NCBI GenBank assembly: GCA_964650245.1
Contig: CAZYQK010000048.1
Coordinates: forward strand, 1-21,262
Direction of reading: 5' to 3'
Origin: WS-2 sp964650245
GTDB taxonomy: Bacteria > Eisenbacteria > RBG-16-71-46
DNA: 21,262 bases
The notes beneath the pieces are model-generated. The model was given only the letters and a program-made list of their open reading frames with translations, searched no databases and was not told the DNA's origin. The position numbers and the translations under genes are program-made. Below, in pieces: positions 14,860 through 21,262 of the stretch (positions within the stretch are counted from its first letter, which is position 1; every line of letters begins with the position of its first letter).

Positions 14860-15654
14860 TCACGCGGCGGCGGGTGCCGCCACCTGGCGCTTGAGCCGCA
14901 TCACCATGAGCAGCCCGAAGAGCGCCATCGCCACGCTGGTGAGCTGGCTCTCGGTGAGCGAATAGGCACCGATCGTGAGCAGCTCGGAGCCGGGCTCGTA
15001 GGCGCGGGTGAAGTCGAGCGGGATGCGGACCAGCGCGAACAGCGTGATGAAGGTCCAGAACAACACGCCGGGAGTGCGCACCCGGAGTCTCAGCGGCCAC
15101 ACGATGGCGAACAGCACGAGGCCCGCGAGCGCGAAGTAGAGCTGCGCCGGATGGAGCTTCGCGTTTCCGAACTCGAGCCCGGCGAACGAGTCAGGGGGAA
15201 AGGTGACGCCCCACGGCAGCCGCGTGGGCCGCCCGTAGCAGCAGCCGTTGAGGAAGCAGCCCATCCGTCCGATCACCACGCCGATCGCGAGCGAGGGCAC
15301 GAGCAGGTCGGCCACGCTCCACATCGGGAGCTGCCAGCGCCGCGCCGCCAGCAGGCCGGCGAAGGTGCCAGCCACCAGCCCGCCGTAGAGCGTGAGCCCG
15401 CCCTGCCACAACGCGAGCACGCTGCCCCACTCGCGCCGGAACTCGGCCACGTGCTCCAGCACGTAGAGCCCGCGCGCCCCGAGCACGCCGGCGACCAGCG
15501 CGACCAGGATGACGCTCACCAGCCGGTCCTCGTCCACGTGGACCCGTCTGGCCTCGCGCAGCGCGAGCCAGGTGCCGAACAGGAACGCGACCGCCAGCAT
15601 CAGCCCGTAGGAGCGGATGTGGAGGATGCCCCACTGGAAGATCTCGGAATGCAC
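14860..15654 (-). CDS. lgt: Prolipoprotein diacylglyceryl transferase
   Basis: A 264-residue, roughly seven-helix inner-membrane enzyme that moves diacylglycerol from phosphatidylglycerol to the lipobox cysteine of prolipoproteins. The Lgt signature is clear: GRMGCFLNGCCYGRP at 129-143 with Arg130. Also visible are WQGGLTLYGGLVAG at 83-96 and HPAQLY. The position matching the E. coli essential His103 appears to be Tyr90, which I believe is also found in many non-proteobacterial Lgt proteins. The start is GTG 15654, which directly follows the rodA TAG with no gap. Together with rodA and mrdA it places lipoprotein maturation in the cell-envelope operon. Confidence 0.95.
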   Translation of the reverse strand: MHSEIFQWGILHIRSYGLMLAVAFLFGTWLALREARRVHVDEDRLVSVILVALVAGVLGARGLYVLEHVAEFRREWGSVLALWQGGLTLYGGLVAGTFAGLLAARRWQLPMWSVADLLVPSLAIGVVIGRMGCFLNGCCYGRPTRLPWGVTFPPDSFAGLEFGNAKLHPAQLYFALAGLVLFAIVWPLRLRVRTPGVLFWTFITLFALVRIPLDFTRAYEPGSELLTIGAYSLTESQLTSVAMALFGLLMVMRLKRQVAAPAAA

Positions 15655-16929
15655 CTAGAGCTCCCGGCGCCGCAGCGCCACGTTCTGAAGCAAGCCGAGC
15701 TGGATACCGTTGACCAGCAGCGCGGTGCCGCCGTACGAGAGCAGCGGGAGCGGCAGGCCGGTCACCGGCGCCCAGCCCACGGTCATCAGCATGTTCACCA
15801 TGATGTGGTAGAAGAGCGCGGTCGTAAGGCCCACCGCCATCAGGCTGGCGAATCCGTTGCGGCAGGCCACGGCCAGACCGTAACCGCGCAGGATGACGAA
15901 GCCGTAGAGTAGCACCAGCGTCAACGAGCCCACGAGGCCCAGCTCCTCGCCCACCACCGAGTAGATGAAATCGGTGTGGCGCATGGGCAGGAAGGCGAGC
16001 GCCTTCTGCGAGCCCTTGAGATAGCCCTTGCCGGCGATCCCGCCCGAGCCGATCGCGATCTTGGACTGGATGATCTGGTAGCCGGCGCCGTAGGGATCCT
16101 CCCCCGGGTTCAGGAAGGTCTCGATCCTGCGCCGCTGGTAATCGTGCAGGTGGTCCCACAGGTGCGGCACGGCGTATGACACCGCGCCGTTGAGCGCCAG
16201 CACCACAAGCAGCGTGCCGAGCCGCGGCCTCAAGACCGCGAGCAGAACCGCGAACAGCCCCGCGAACCACCACAGCGATCCGGTGACGAAGAACAGCGCG
16301 ACGTTGAACACCGGCGACAGCCCGAGCAGAAGTCCGCCGGGCGGGAGCCCCGCCCAGAAATACATCGCCACCAGGATGGCCGGGAACGAGAGCGAGGTGC
16401 CGAGGTCGGGCTCCTTCGCGACCAGCGCCAGCGGCGCCAGCATCAGCGCGAGCGGCGGCAGCCACCAGCGGAGCTTGCGCAGGTCGAGCCGCGGGTTGTC
16501 GAGGAAGCGGGCCAGCACCAGCACGGTCGCGATCTTCGCCAGCTCCGAGGGTTGAAAGCGCAGCGCGCCGATCTCGAGCCAGCGCCTGGCCCCCATCGCG
16601 CTGCTCCCCATCACCAGCACCGCCACCAGCATCGCGAGCGACAGCACGTAGAAAGGCAACGCGAGCGTGTCGTAGACCCGGTAGGGAATGGCGGCCGCGA
16701 GCACGGCGGCGGCGATCGCGAGCAGCGACCACTGGAGCTGCCGCACCCACAGCCCGTGATGGGCACCCGGCATCGCGGTCGCGCTGTAGACCGTGAGCAG
16801 GCCGAACACCACCAGCACGAGCGCTGCGATGGCGAGCGGCAGGTCGATCGGCGGCAGGCGGAGCCGCAGGCGGAACGGGGCGCGCGCGCGCGGCAGTCTC
16901 GGGAGCCTGAGCCGCCACCTAGTCGCCAC
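15655..16929 (-). CDS. rodA: Elongasome SEDS peptidoglycan glycosyltransferase
   Basis: A 424-residue polytopic membrane protein that polymerises lipid II for lateral wall growth together with PBP2. Family motifs are present: GARRWL then FQPSELAKI near 113-133, KEPDLGTSL with the catalytic Asp at 175 (equivalent to Asp255 of the Thermus enzyme), MRHTDFIYSVVGEELG and LPLPLLSYGGTALL near the end. An unusual Arg-rich tail of about 28 residues with repeated RLRLP-like units precedes the first helix. The start is GTG 16929, overlapping the mrdA stop by 11 bases; no better start is seen before the first membrane helix. The stop TAG abuts the lgt GTG. Confidence 0.95.
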   Translation of the reverse strand: MATRWRLRLPRLPRARAPFRLRLRLPPIDLPLAIAALVLVVFGLLTVYSATAMPGAHHGLWVRQLQWSLLAIAAAVLAAAIPYRVYDTLALPFYVLSLAMLVAVLVMGSSAMGARRWLEIGALRFQPSELAKIATVLVLARFLDNPRLDLRKLRWWLPPLALMLAPLALVAKEPDLGTSLSFPAILVAMYFWAGLPPGGLLLGLSPVFNVALFFVTGSLWWFAGLFAVLLAVLRPRLGTLLVVLALNGAVSYAVPHLWDHLHDYQRRRIETFLNPGEDPYGAGYQIIQSKIAIGSGGIAGKGYLKGSQKALAFLPMRHTDFIYSVVGEELGLVGSLTLVLLYGFVILRGYGLAVACRNGFASLMAVGLTTALFYHIMVNMLMTVGWAPVTGLPLPLLSYGGTALLVNGIQLGLLQNVALRRREL

Positions 16930-18772
16930 GCGCGACCTCCGCGGTGTCGGGCGGCACCATTCGGGCCGGGCGATGCCGCAGCGAATCGGGCAGGAAGAGC
17001 CGCGAGAGGATCTGGCCGGCGAGCGGGGCGGCGACGCTGCCGCCGTGGCCGCTGTTCTCGACCACCAGCGCCAGCGCGATGGTCGGCGCCTCGACCGGGG
17101 CGTAGCACACGAACAGCGCGTGGTCGTCGCCGTGCGGGTTCTGCGCGGTGCCGGTCTTGCCCGCGACGCGAAGTCCCGGCACCCGGGCCAGGGTCGCGGT
17201 GCCGGCGTCCACCACGCGCTCGAGCGCCTGGTGCACCGCGTCCCAGGTCGCGGGCTCGGCCTGCACCCCGGGCTGCAACGGGCGCTCGGGCCGGAACTGG
17301 GGCTCGCCGCGCACCTGCTTGACCACGTGCGGGCGGAGCGCGCGGCCGCCGTTCGCGGCCTCGGCCGTCAGCAACGCGAGCTGAAGCGGCGTCAGCAGCA
17401 GCTCGCCCTGGCCGATCGCCAGGTTCAGGAGCAGCCCCTTGCGCCAGCGCCCCGCGCCCCAGCGCCGGTCGTACCACGAGGTGCCCGGGATCAGGCCGCG
17501 CCGCTCCTGCGGCAGGTCCACCCCGGTGCGCTCGCCGAGCCCGAACTCGCGCGCGGTGGCCTCGAGGCGCGGCAGCCCGAGGCGGGGCCCCAGCTGGTAG
17601 AAGTAGACGTCGCACGAGTGCTGGAGTGCCTCGATGAAGTCGAGCGAGCCGTGGCCGGTGCTCTTCCAGCAGCCGAAGCGGCGGCCGCCGAACTCGTAGT
17701 ACCCGGGGCAGGGCTGAAGGCGGGTGGCGGGCTTCGCGATTCCGGCGCGCAGCGCGGCCAGCATGGTCACGATCTTGAAGGTGGAGCCGGGCGGATAGGC
17801 GCCCTGAATGGCGCGGTTGAGCATCGGGTTGGAGCCGGCGCCCGAGATCTCCTCCCAGCGCTCCCACGACAGCCCGTGCGAGAACTCGTTGGGGTCGAAC
17901 GCCGGCCGGCTCACCAGCCCGAGGATCGAGCCGTCGCGCGGATCGAGCGCGACCGCTGCACCGCGCGCGACGTTCGCCATCGCGTCCTCCATCGCGCGCT
18001 GCACCCGGAGATCGAGGGTGAGCACCAGGTCGTGCCCGCCCACCGGCGGCCGCGGCGGCTCTTCGCTCAGCGTCGAGACGCGCTTGCCCATCGCGTTCAC
18101 CACCACGTACTCGGCGCCGTCGCGTCCGCGCAGGAACTCCTCGTAGCGGCGCTCGATCCCGCTGCGGCCGATGAGATCGCCGGGGCGGTAGCCGGCCGCG
18201 CCGAGCGAGTCCACTTCGGCGTCGTTCACCTCGCCGGCGTAGCCGAGCAGGTGGGACGCGAGATTCCCGTTCGGGTAGCGGCGCAGGGGCTCGACCAGGA
18301 TCTCGATGCCGGGCAGCTCGGCGCGCGATTCCTCGACCGCTGCCAGCACCGCGAACGGCGCGTCACGCCGGATCACGCCGCTCTTTCCGCTCCGGTTCGC
18401 GGCCGTCACCTCGCGCTGCACCTCCTCGATGTCCACGCCCGCCAGCGCCGCCACGCGCTCGGTCCAGGCGGGGCCCTGCGTGAGCCGGCCCAGCTGCGTG
18501 CTCTCGGCCGGGAACGGGCGGAACATGATGCTGAAGCTGGGGGCACTGTCGGCGAGCAACTCGCCGTTGCGGTCGTAGATCGCGCCGCGCGGCGCGCGCA
18601 GCACCTCGAGCCGCACGCGATTCTCCTTCGACAGCTCGAGGTACTTCTCGTGATCCACCACCTGAAGCCGGAGCAGCCCCACCACCACGAGCGCGAAGCC
18701 GAACAGCACGAGTCCGGCCAGCCGCCGGAAGCGCGCGTCCCTAGCTTGGCGAATTCGCGGGGATGGCAGCAT
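16919..18772 (-). CDS. mrdA: Penicillin-binding protein 2, peptidoglycan transpeptidase
   Basis: A 617-residue class B PBP that cross-links glycan made by RodA. One membrane anchor is at about residues 18-36. The PBP dimerisation domain follows, with PRGAIYDRNGELLA at 61-74, YPNGNLASHLLGY near 166-178 and GRSGIERRYEEFLRG near 202-216. The transpeptidase domain has STFK with nucleophile S330 and K333, S386-C-D388, and KTGT at 539-542, all typical of PBP2. Length is normal. ATG 18772 overlaps the end of mreD by 32 bases; a later start would remove the basic cytosolic residues before the anchor. Directly coupled to rodA, its usual partner. Confidence 0.95.
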   Translation of the reverse strand: MLPSPRIRQARDARFRRLAGLVLFGFALVVVGLLRLQVVDHEKYLELSKENRVRLEVLRAPRGAIYDRNGELLADSAPSFSIMFRPFPAESTQLGRLTQGPAWTERVAALAGVDIEEVQREVTAANRSGKSGVIRRDAPFAVLAAVEESRAELPGIEILVEPLRRYPNGNLASHLLGYAGEVNDAEVDSLGAAGYRPGDLIGRSGIERRYEEFLRGRDGAEYVVVNAMGKRVSTLSEEPPRPPVGGHDLVLTLDLRVQRAMEDAMANVARGAAVALDPRDGSILGLVSRPAFDPNEFSHGLSWERWEEISGAGSNPMLNRAIQGAYPPGSTFKIVTMLAALRAGIAKPATRLQPCPGYYEFGGRRFGCWKSTGHGSLDFIEALQHSCDVYFYQLGPRLGLPRLEATAREFGLGERTGVDLPQERRGLIPGTSWYDRRWGAGRWRKGLLLNLAIGQGELLLTPLQLALLTAEAANGGRALRPHVVKQVRGEPQFRPERPLQPGVQAEPATWDAVHQALERVVDAGTATLARVPGLRVAGKTGTAQNPHGDDHALFVCYAPVEAPTIALALVVENSGHGGSVAAPLAGQILSRLFLPDSLRHRPARMVPPDTAEVARGD

Positions 18773-19253
18773 GGCCGAACAGCGGGCGGCCGCTCGCGCG
18801 CCGCAACATCCCGATCAGCAGCGTGCCGAAGGGCGCGCTCGCCGCCCCCGCGAGCAGCAGCCGCTGGACCAGGTAGGGCCAGCCCGCGAGCCCCGAGAGC
18901 TCGAACGAGACGCTCCACGCCTGGTGGACCAGGGTGGCGACCAGCAGCAGCGCGAACTGGGTGCTGGCGCGGTCGCGCACCAGCGTGTGGCTCAGGCGCC
19001 CCACGGCGTACCCGAGCAGCGCGAGCGCCAGCGCGTGGCGCCCGAGCCAGTGCGCGGCGTCGAGATCGGCGGCCAGCCCGAGCGCGAATCCGAACGTGGC
19101 GCCCCAGCTCTCGCCGTGGCGCAGCGCCCACACCACGGTCGCGAGCGCCAGCACGTCGATCACGATCCCGCGCGCGGCGAGCGCCGAGAGCGCGGTCGAG
19201 CGCAGGAGCAGCGCGACCAGCATGAGCCCGAGCAGGGCGATGAGGCCCCTCAC
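18741..19253 (-). CDS. mreD: Rod shape-determining protein MreD
   Basis: A 170-residue, strongly hydrophobic protein with about five membrane segments (LIALLGLMLVALLL, GIVIDVLALATVVWAL, GATFGFALGLAADL, ALALALLGYAVG, FALLLVATLVHQ). The motif GFALGLAADLDAAHWLG is the conserved MreD core. It links MreC to the RodA-PBP2 synthase in the inner membrane. The start is GTG 19253, overlapping the mreC TGA as GTGA. The mreC-mreD-mrdA order supports the call even though MreD sequences diverge. Confidence 0.92.
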   Translation of the reverse strand: MRGLIALLGLMLVALLLRSTALSALAARGIVIDVLALATVVWALRHGESWGATFGFALGLAADLDAAHWLGRHALALALLGYAVGRLSHTLVRDRASTQFALLLVATLVHQAWSVSFELSGLAGWPYLVQRLLLAGAASAPFGTLLIGMLRRASGRPLFGHAAIPANSPS

Positions 19254-20059
19254 GGCGCCTGCTCCAGCGGTGCGGCGCGCGGGATCACGAATGCGTGGCG
19301 CAGGCGCGACAGGCGCACAGCTGCGGCGACCTCGACGTCGAGCATGAGCCCGCTCGCGTCGGGTACCACGCGCACCACCTGCCCCACCGGCAGACCGCGC
19401 GGATAACGCTGCGAGAGTCCGGAGGTCAGGATCCGCTGGCCGGCGAGCACGGTTTCCGTGAGCGGCACGTTGGTCAGCAGCAGCCGTGGGTGCGGGGAAA
19501 GCGTGAAGCGCAGCACGCCCAGCACGCCGGTGCTCTCGATCTCGCAGGCGACCGCCGAGTTGGGATCGGTGAGGAGCACCACGCGGCTCAAGCTCCCGTA
19601 GCTCTCGCCGATGCGCCCCAGCAGCCCGTCGCCGGTCACCACCGCGTCGCCCTCGTGGATGCCCTGCCGGCGCCCGCCGCTCAGGGTGGCCGAGGTGGGA
19701 ACGCCCTCGCCCGAGAGCGCCAGGATCTCGACCGGCTTGACGGCGAGGCCCCGGGTCGCGGGCAGCCCGAGCGACTGGCGCAGGCGCTGGTTCTCGAACC
19801 CGCCCACCCGCAGGCGCTCGTTCTCGAGCATCAGCTCTGCGATGCGCTGGTGCAGGCGCTGGTTCTCGCGCCAGGCCGCCGCCATGCGGTCCGCGCTCAA
19901 CACCAGCCGGTCGAAGGGAGCGAACAGGACGGCGCCGATGCCGCGCAGCGCGGCGGTGGGGATGCGTTCGCCGGTCAGGAGCAGCAGCAGCGAGAGCGCG
20001 GCGTAGAGGCCCAGCAGCGCCCCGCTGCGCCGCTCGGCCGGGGGGAGGAACCCTCCCAT
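19250..20059 (-). CDS. mreC: Rod shape-determining protein MreC
   Basis: A 269-residue bitopic protein. A membrane helix lies at about 13-29 (ALLGLYAALSLLLLLTG). A coiled coil follows at about 58-98 (ENQRLHQRIAELMLENERLR). The periplasmic beta domain is marked by GDGLLGRIGESYGSLSRVVLLTDPNSAV and ILTSGLSQRYPRGLPVGQV, the MreC signatures. MreC activates PBP2 and scaffolds the elongasome. ATG 20059 lies four bases after the mreB stop. Confidence 0.95.
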   Translation of the reverse strand: MGGFLPPAERRSGALLGLYAALSLLLLLTGERIPTAALRGIGAVLFAPFDRLVLSADRMAAAWRENQRLHQRIAELMLENERLRVGGFENQRLRQSLGLPATRGLAVKPVEILALSGEGVPTSATLSGGRRQGIHEGDAVVTGDGLLGRIGESYGSLSRVVLLTDPNSAVACEIESTGVLGVLRFTLSPHPRLLLTNVPLTETVLAGQRILTSGLSQRYPRGLPVGQVVRVVPDASGLMLDVEVAAAVRLSRLRHAFVIPRAAPLEQAP

Positions 20060-20063
20060 CGCG

Positions 20064-21057
20064 TCAGTCCTTGTGGCCGCTCAGGAGCACCTTCTCGTAG
20101 ATCTCGAGGTTCTCGAGGATCTTGCCGGCTCCGAGGACCACGCAGGTGAGCGGGTCCTGGGCGACGCGGATGTTGAGGTTCGTCACCTCCCGCATGAGCA
20201 GGTCGAGGCCGCGCAGCAGCGCGCCGCCGCCGGTCATGAAGATGCCGCGGTCCACGATGTCGGCGGCCAGCTCGGGCGGGGTACGTTCGAGGCATTCACG
20301 CAGGGCGTTGACGATGCTGCCAACCGGCTCCTGCAGCGCCTCGCGGATCTCGACGCTCGAGACCCGCAGCGTGCGCGGGATGCCGCGCACCAGGTCGCGC
20401 CCCTTGATCTCCATGTCCATCTCTTCGGGGAGCGGGAAGGCGGAGCCGATCTCCATTTTGATGCGCTCGGCGGTCTGCTCACCGATGAGCATGGTGTACG
20501 CCTCCTTGGCGNNNNNNNNNNGTGACGATGCCGTTCAAGGCGAGGACGGCGATCTCGGTGGTGCCGCCGCCGATGTCCACCACCATGTTACCGGTCGGCG
20601 TGTCCACCGGCAGGCCCACCCCGATCGCAGCCGCGATGGGCTCCGGCACCAGCTTCACGTCGCGGGCGCCGGCGCGCTCCGCCGAGTCCTGGACCGCGCG
20701 CTTCTCGACCGCCGTGATGCCCGACGGCACGCAGATCACGATGCGCGGGCGGACGTTAAACTTGTGCTTGTGGACCCGGCTGACGAACTCCCGCAGCAGC
20801 GCCTCGGTCAGCTCGAAGTCGGCGATGACGCCGTCCTTCAGGGGCCGGACCGCGCTGATCTCGTCCGGGGTGCGCCCCAGCATGAGCTTGGCCTCTGTGC
20901 CGACGGCCACCACCTTGCCGGTGGCCTTCTCCACCGCCACCACCGAGGGCTCGTTCAGGACGATGCCCCGCCCCTTCACGAACACGAGCGTGTTCGCGGT
21001 GCCGAGGTCCATCGCCACGTCGGTCGAGAAGAAGCCCATCAGGTTGTTGAGAAACAT
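20064..21057 (-). CDS. mreB: Actin-like cell-shape protein MreB, interrupted by an assembly gap
   Basis: The N-terminal part (ATG 21057) has MFLNNLMGFFSTDVAMDLGT, phosphate-1 DLGTANT at 17-23, VCVPSGITAVEKRAV, and the phosphate-2 loop DIGGGTTEIAVLALNGIV. After 10 Ns the C-terminal part continues with AKEAYTMLIGEQTAERIK, GRDLVRGIPRTL, and the adenosine motif MTGGGALLRGLD, ending at TGA 20064. The two halves are in different frames across the Ns. Comparison with E. coli MreB suggests that about 54 bases (18 residues, including the GGD segment) are missing, so the gene is probably intact in the genome and about 346 residues long. MreB filaments guide wall synthesis at the inner face of the membrane. 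First gene of the operon, with an AGAGG Shine-Dalgarno five bases before the ATG. Confidence 0.95.
20512..20521. other. Assembly gap of 10 Ns inside mreB
   Basis: Ten undetermined bases. Ten is not the real length, because the flanking mreB frames do not match across it. Confidence 0.98.
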
Positions 21058-21062
21058 CCGTG

Positions 21063-21067
21063 CCTCT
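21063..21067 (-). promoter_or_regulatory. mreB Shine-Dalgarno
   Basis: AGAGG on the minus strand lies five bases upstream of ATG 21057 and fixes this as the mreB start. Confidence 0.6.
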
Positions 21068-21170
21068 CAGATGTGTGGCTGATGAGCCGACTGTCGCGAA
21101 GCTTGACAGGGGGAGCAGGGGGACCGCGCAGGAAGAACGTCCGAGGTGTCGTTACCCCACAAGTGTCGGC

Positions 21171-21200
21171 ACGCTAGCACCAGAAACTTGAGCGCCGCAA
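21171..21200 (-). promoter_or_regulatory. Candidate promoter of the mreB operon
   Basis: On the minus strand TTGCGG (21195-21200) is followed after 18 bases by TAGCGT (21171-21176), preceded by an extended TG. This lies within the 205 gene-free bases upstream of mreB, which also include the AT-rich CACAATTAAC near 21203-21212. It would give a leader of over 100 bases. The match to a sigma-70 type promoter is weak. Confidence 0.25.
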
Positions 21201-21262
21201 GCCGTTAATTGTGGGGCGAAGAATGTGGTTGAGGAGTGGCGGGACGGCTCACGGCCCGCGGC

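Noticed and set aside
14812..15912. Plus-strand open frame rich in His, Gln and Glu opposite lgt and rodA
   Set aside because: Composition is that of an antisense shadow, and the minus strand is clearly coding for Lgt and RodA.
16793..19225. Plus-strand open frame of about 810 codons
   Set aside because: It lies antisense to rodA, mrdA and mreD, is full of Arg/Ala/Gln/His, and has no family-like motif: a GC-driven shadow.
1..21262. CRISPR array, tRNA, rRNA, insertion sequence or integrase
   Set aside because: I looked for regular repeats, tRNA-like cloverleaf sequence, transposase or recombinase motifs and flanking inverted repeats and found none that stand up.

Overview
The window reads as a piece of chromosome from a rod-shaped, diderm-type bacterium with a strongly GC-rich genome. 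The housekeeping part uses seven GTG starts and shows long spurious open frames on both strands, as expected at high GC. A run of 10 Ns inside mreB points to a draft or metagenome assembly. I cannot fix the phylum. The gene order mreB-mreC-mreD-mrdA-rodA-lgt-aroE-comF-cbiMQO-rarA would suit an uncultured GC-rich lineage, but that is inference.

Right half (9698-21057, all minus strand): one densely packed run of twelve genes. In transcription order these are mreB, mreC, mreD, mrdA (PBP2), rodA, lgt, aroE, comF, cbiM, cbiQ, cbiO and rarA. Neighbours overlap by ATGA or GTGA, or sit within about 10 bases of each other. The first five genes form the elongasome that builds lateral cell wall. lgt serves lipoprotein biogenesis, aroE the shikimate pathway, comF DNA uptake, cbiMQO is an ECF-type Co/Ni importer, and rarA acts at stalled replication forks.

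Middle (2723-9498, minus strand): a two-gene, translationally coupled unit directly downstream of rarA. It encodes a 694-residue protein I do not recognise, with a charged low-complexity N-terminus, a probable beta-rich centre and a basic helical C-terminus. The second gene encodes a 1564-residue SF2 helicase of the DUF1998/MZB type with several zinc-knuckle pairs. This looks like a defence module similar in layout to systems built around DruE- or DrmA-like helicases, but no other DISARM or Druantia component is visible.

Left edge (1-2654, plus strand): a second defence-like cassette, convergent with the helicase unit and visibly less GC-rich. It has the tail of an upstream gene, a winged-helix-like small protein, and an SMC/Rad50-like ABC ATPase with a zinc-knuckle coiled coil. 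I read it as an ABC three-component (ABC-3C, DUF3732-like) conflict system. The ATPase is frameshifted between its ABC signature and Walker B, at a C4 run. The upstream gene seems to carry a similar one-base shift at a T5 run. The two cassettes end tail to tail with only 68 bases between them, so positions 1 to about 9500 look like an accessory or defence island abutting a conserved housekeeping operon.
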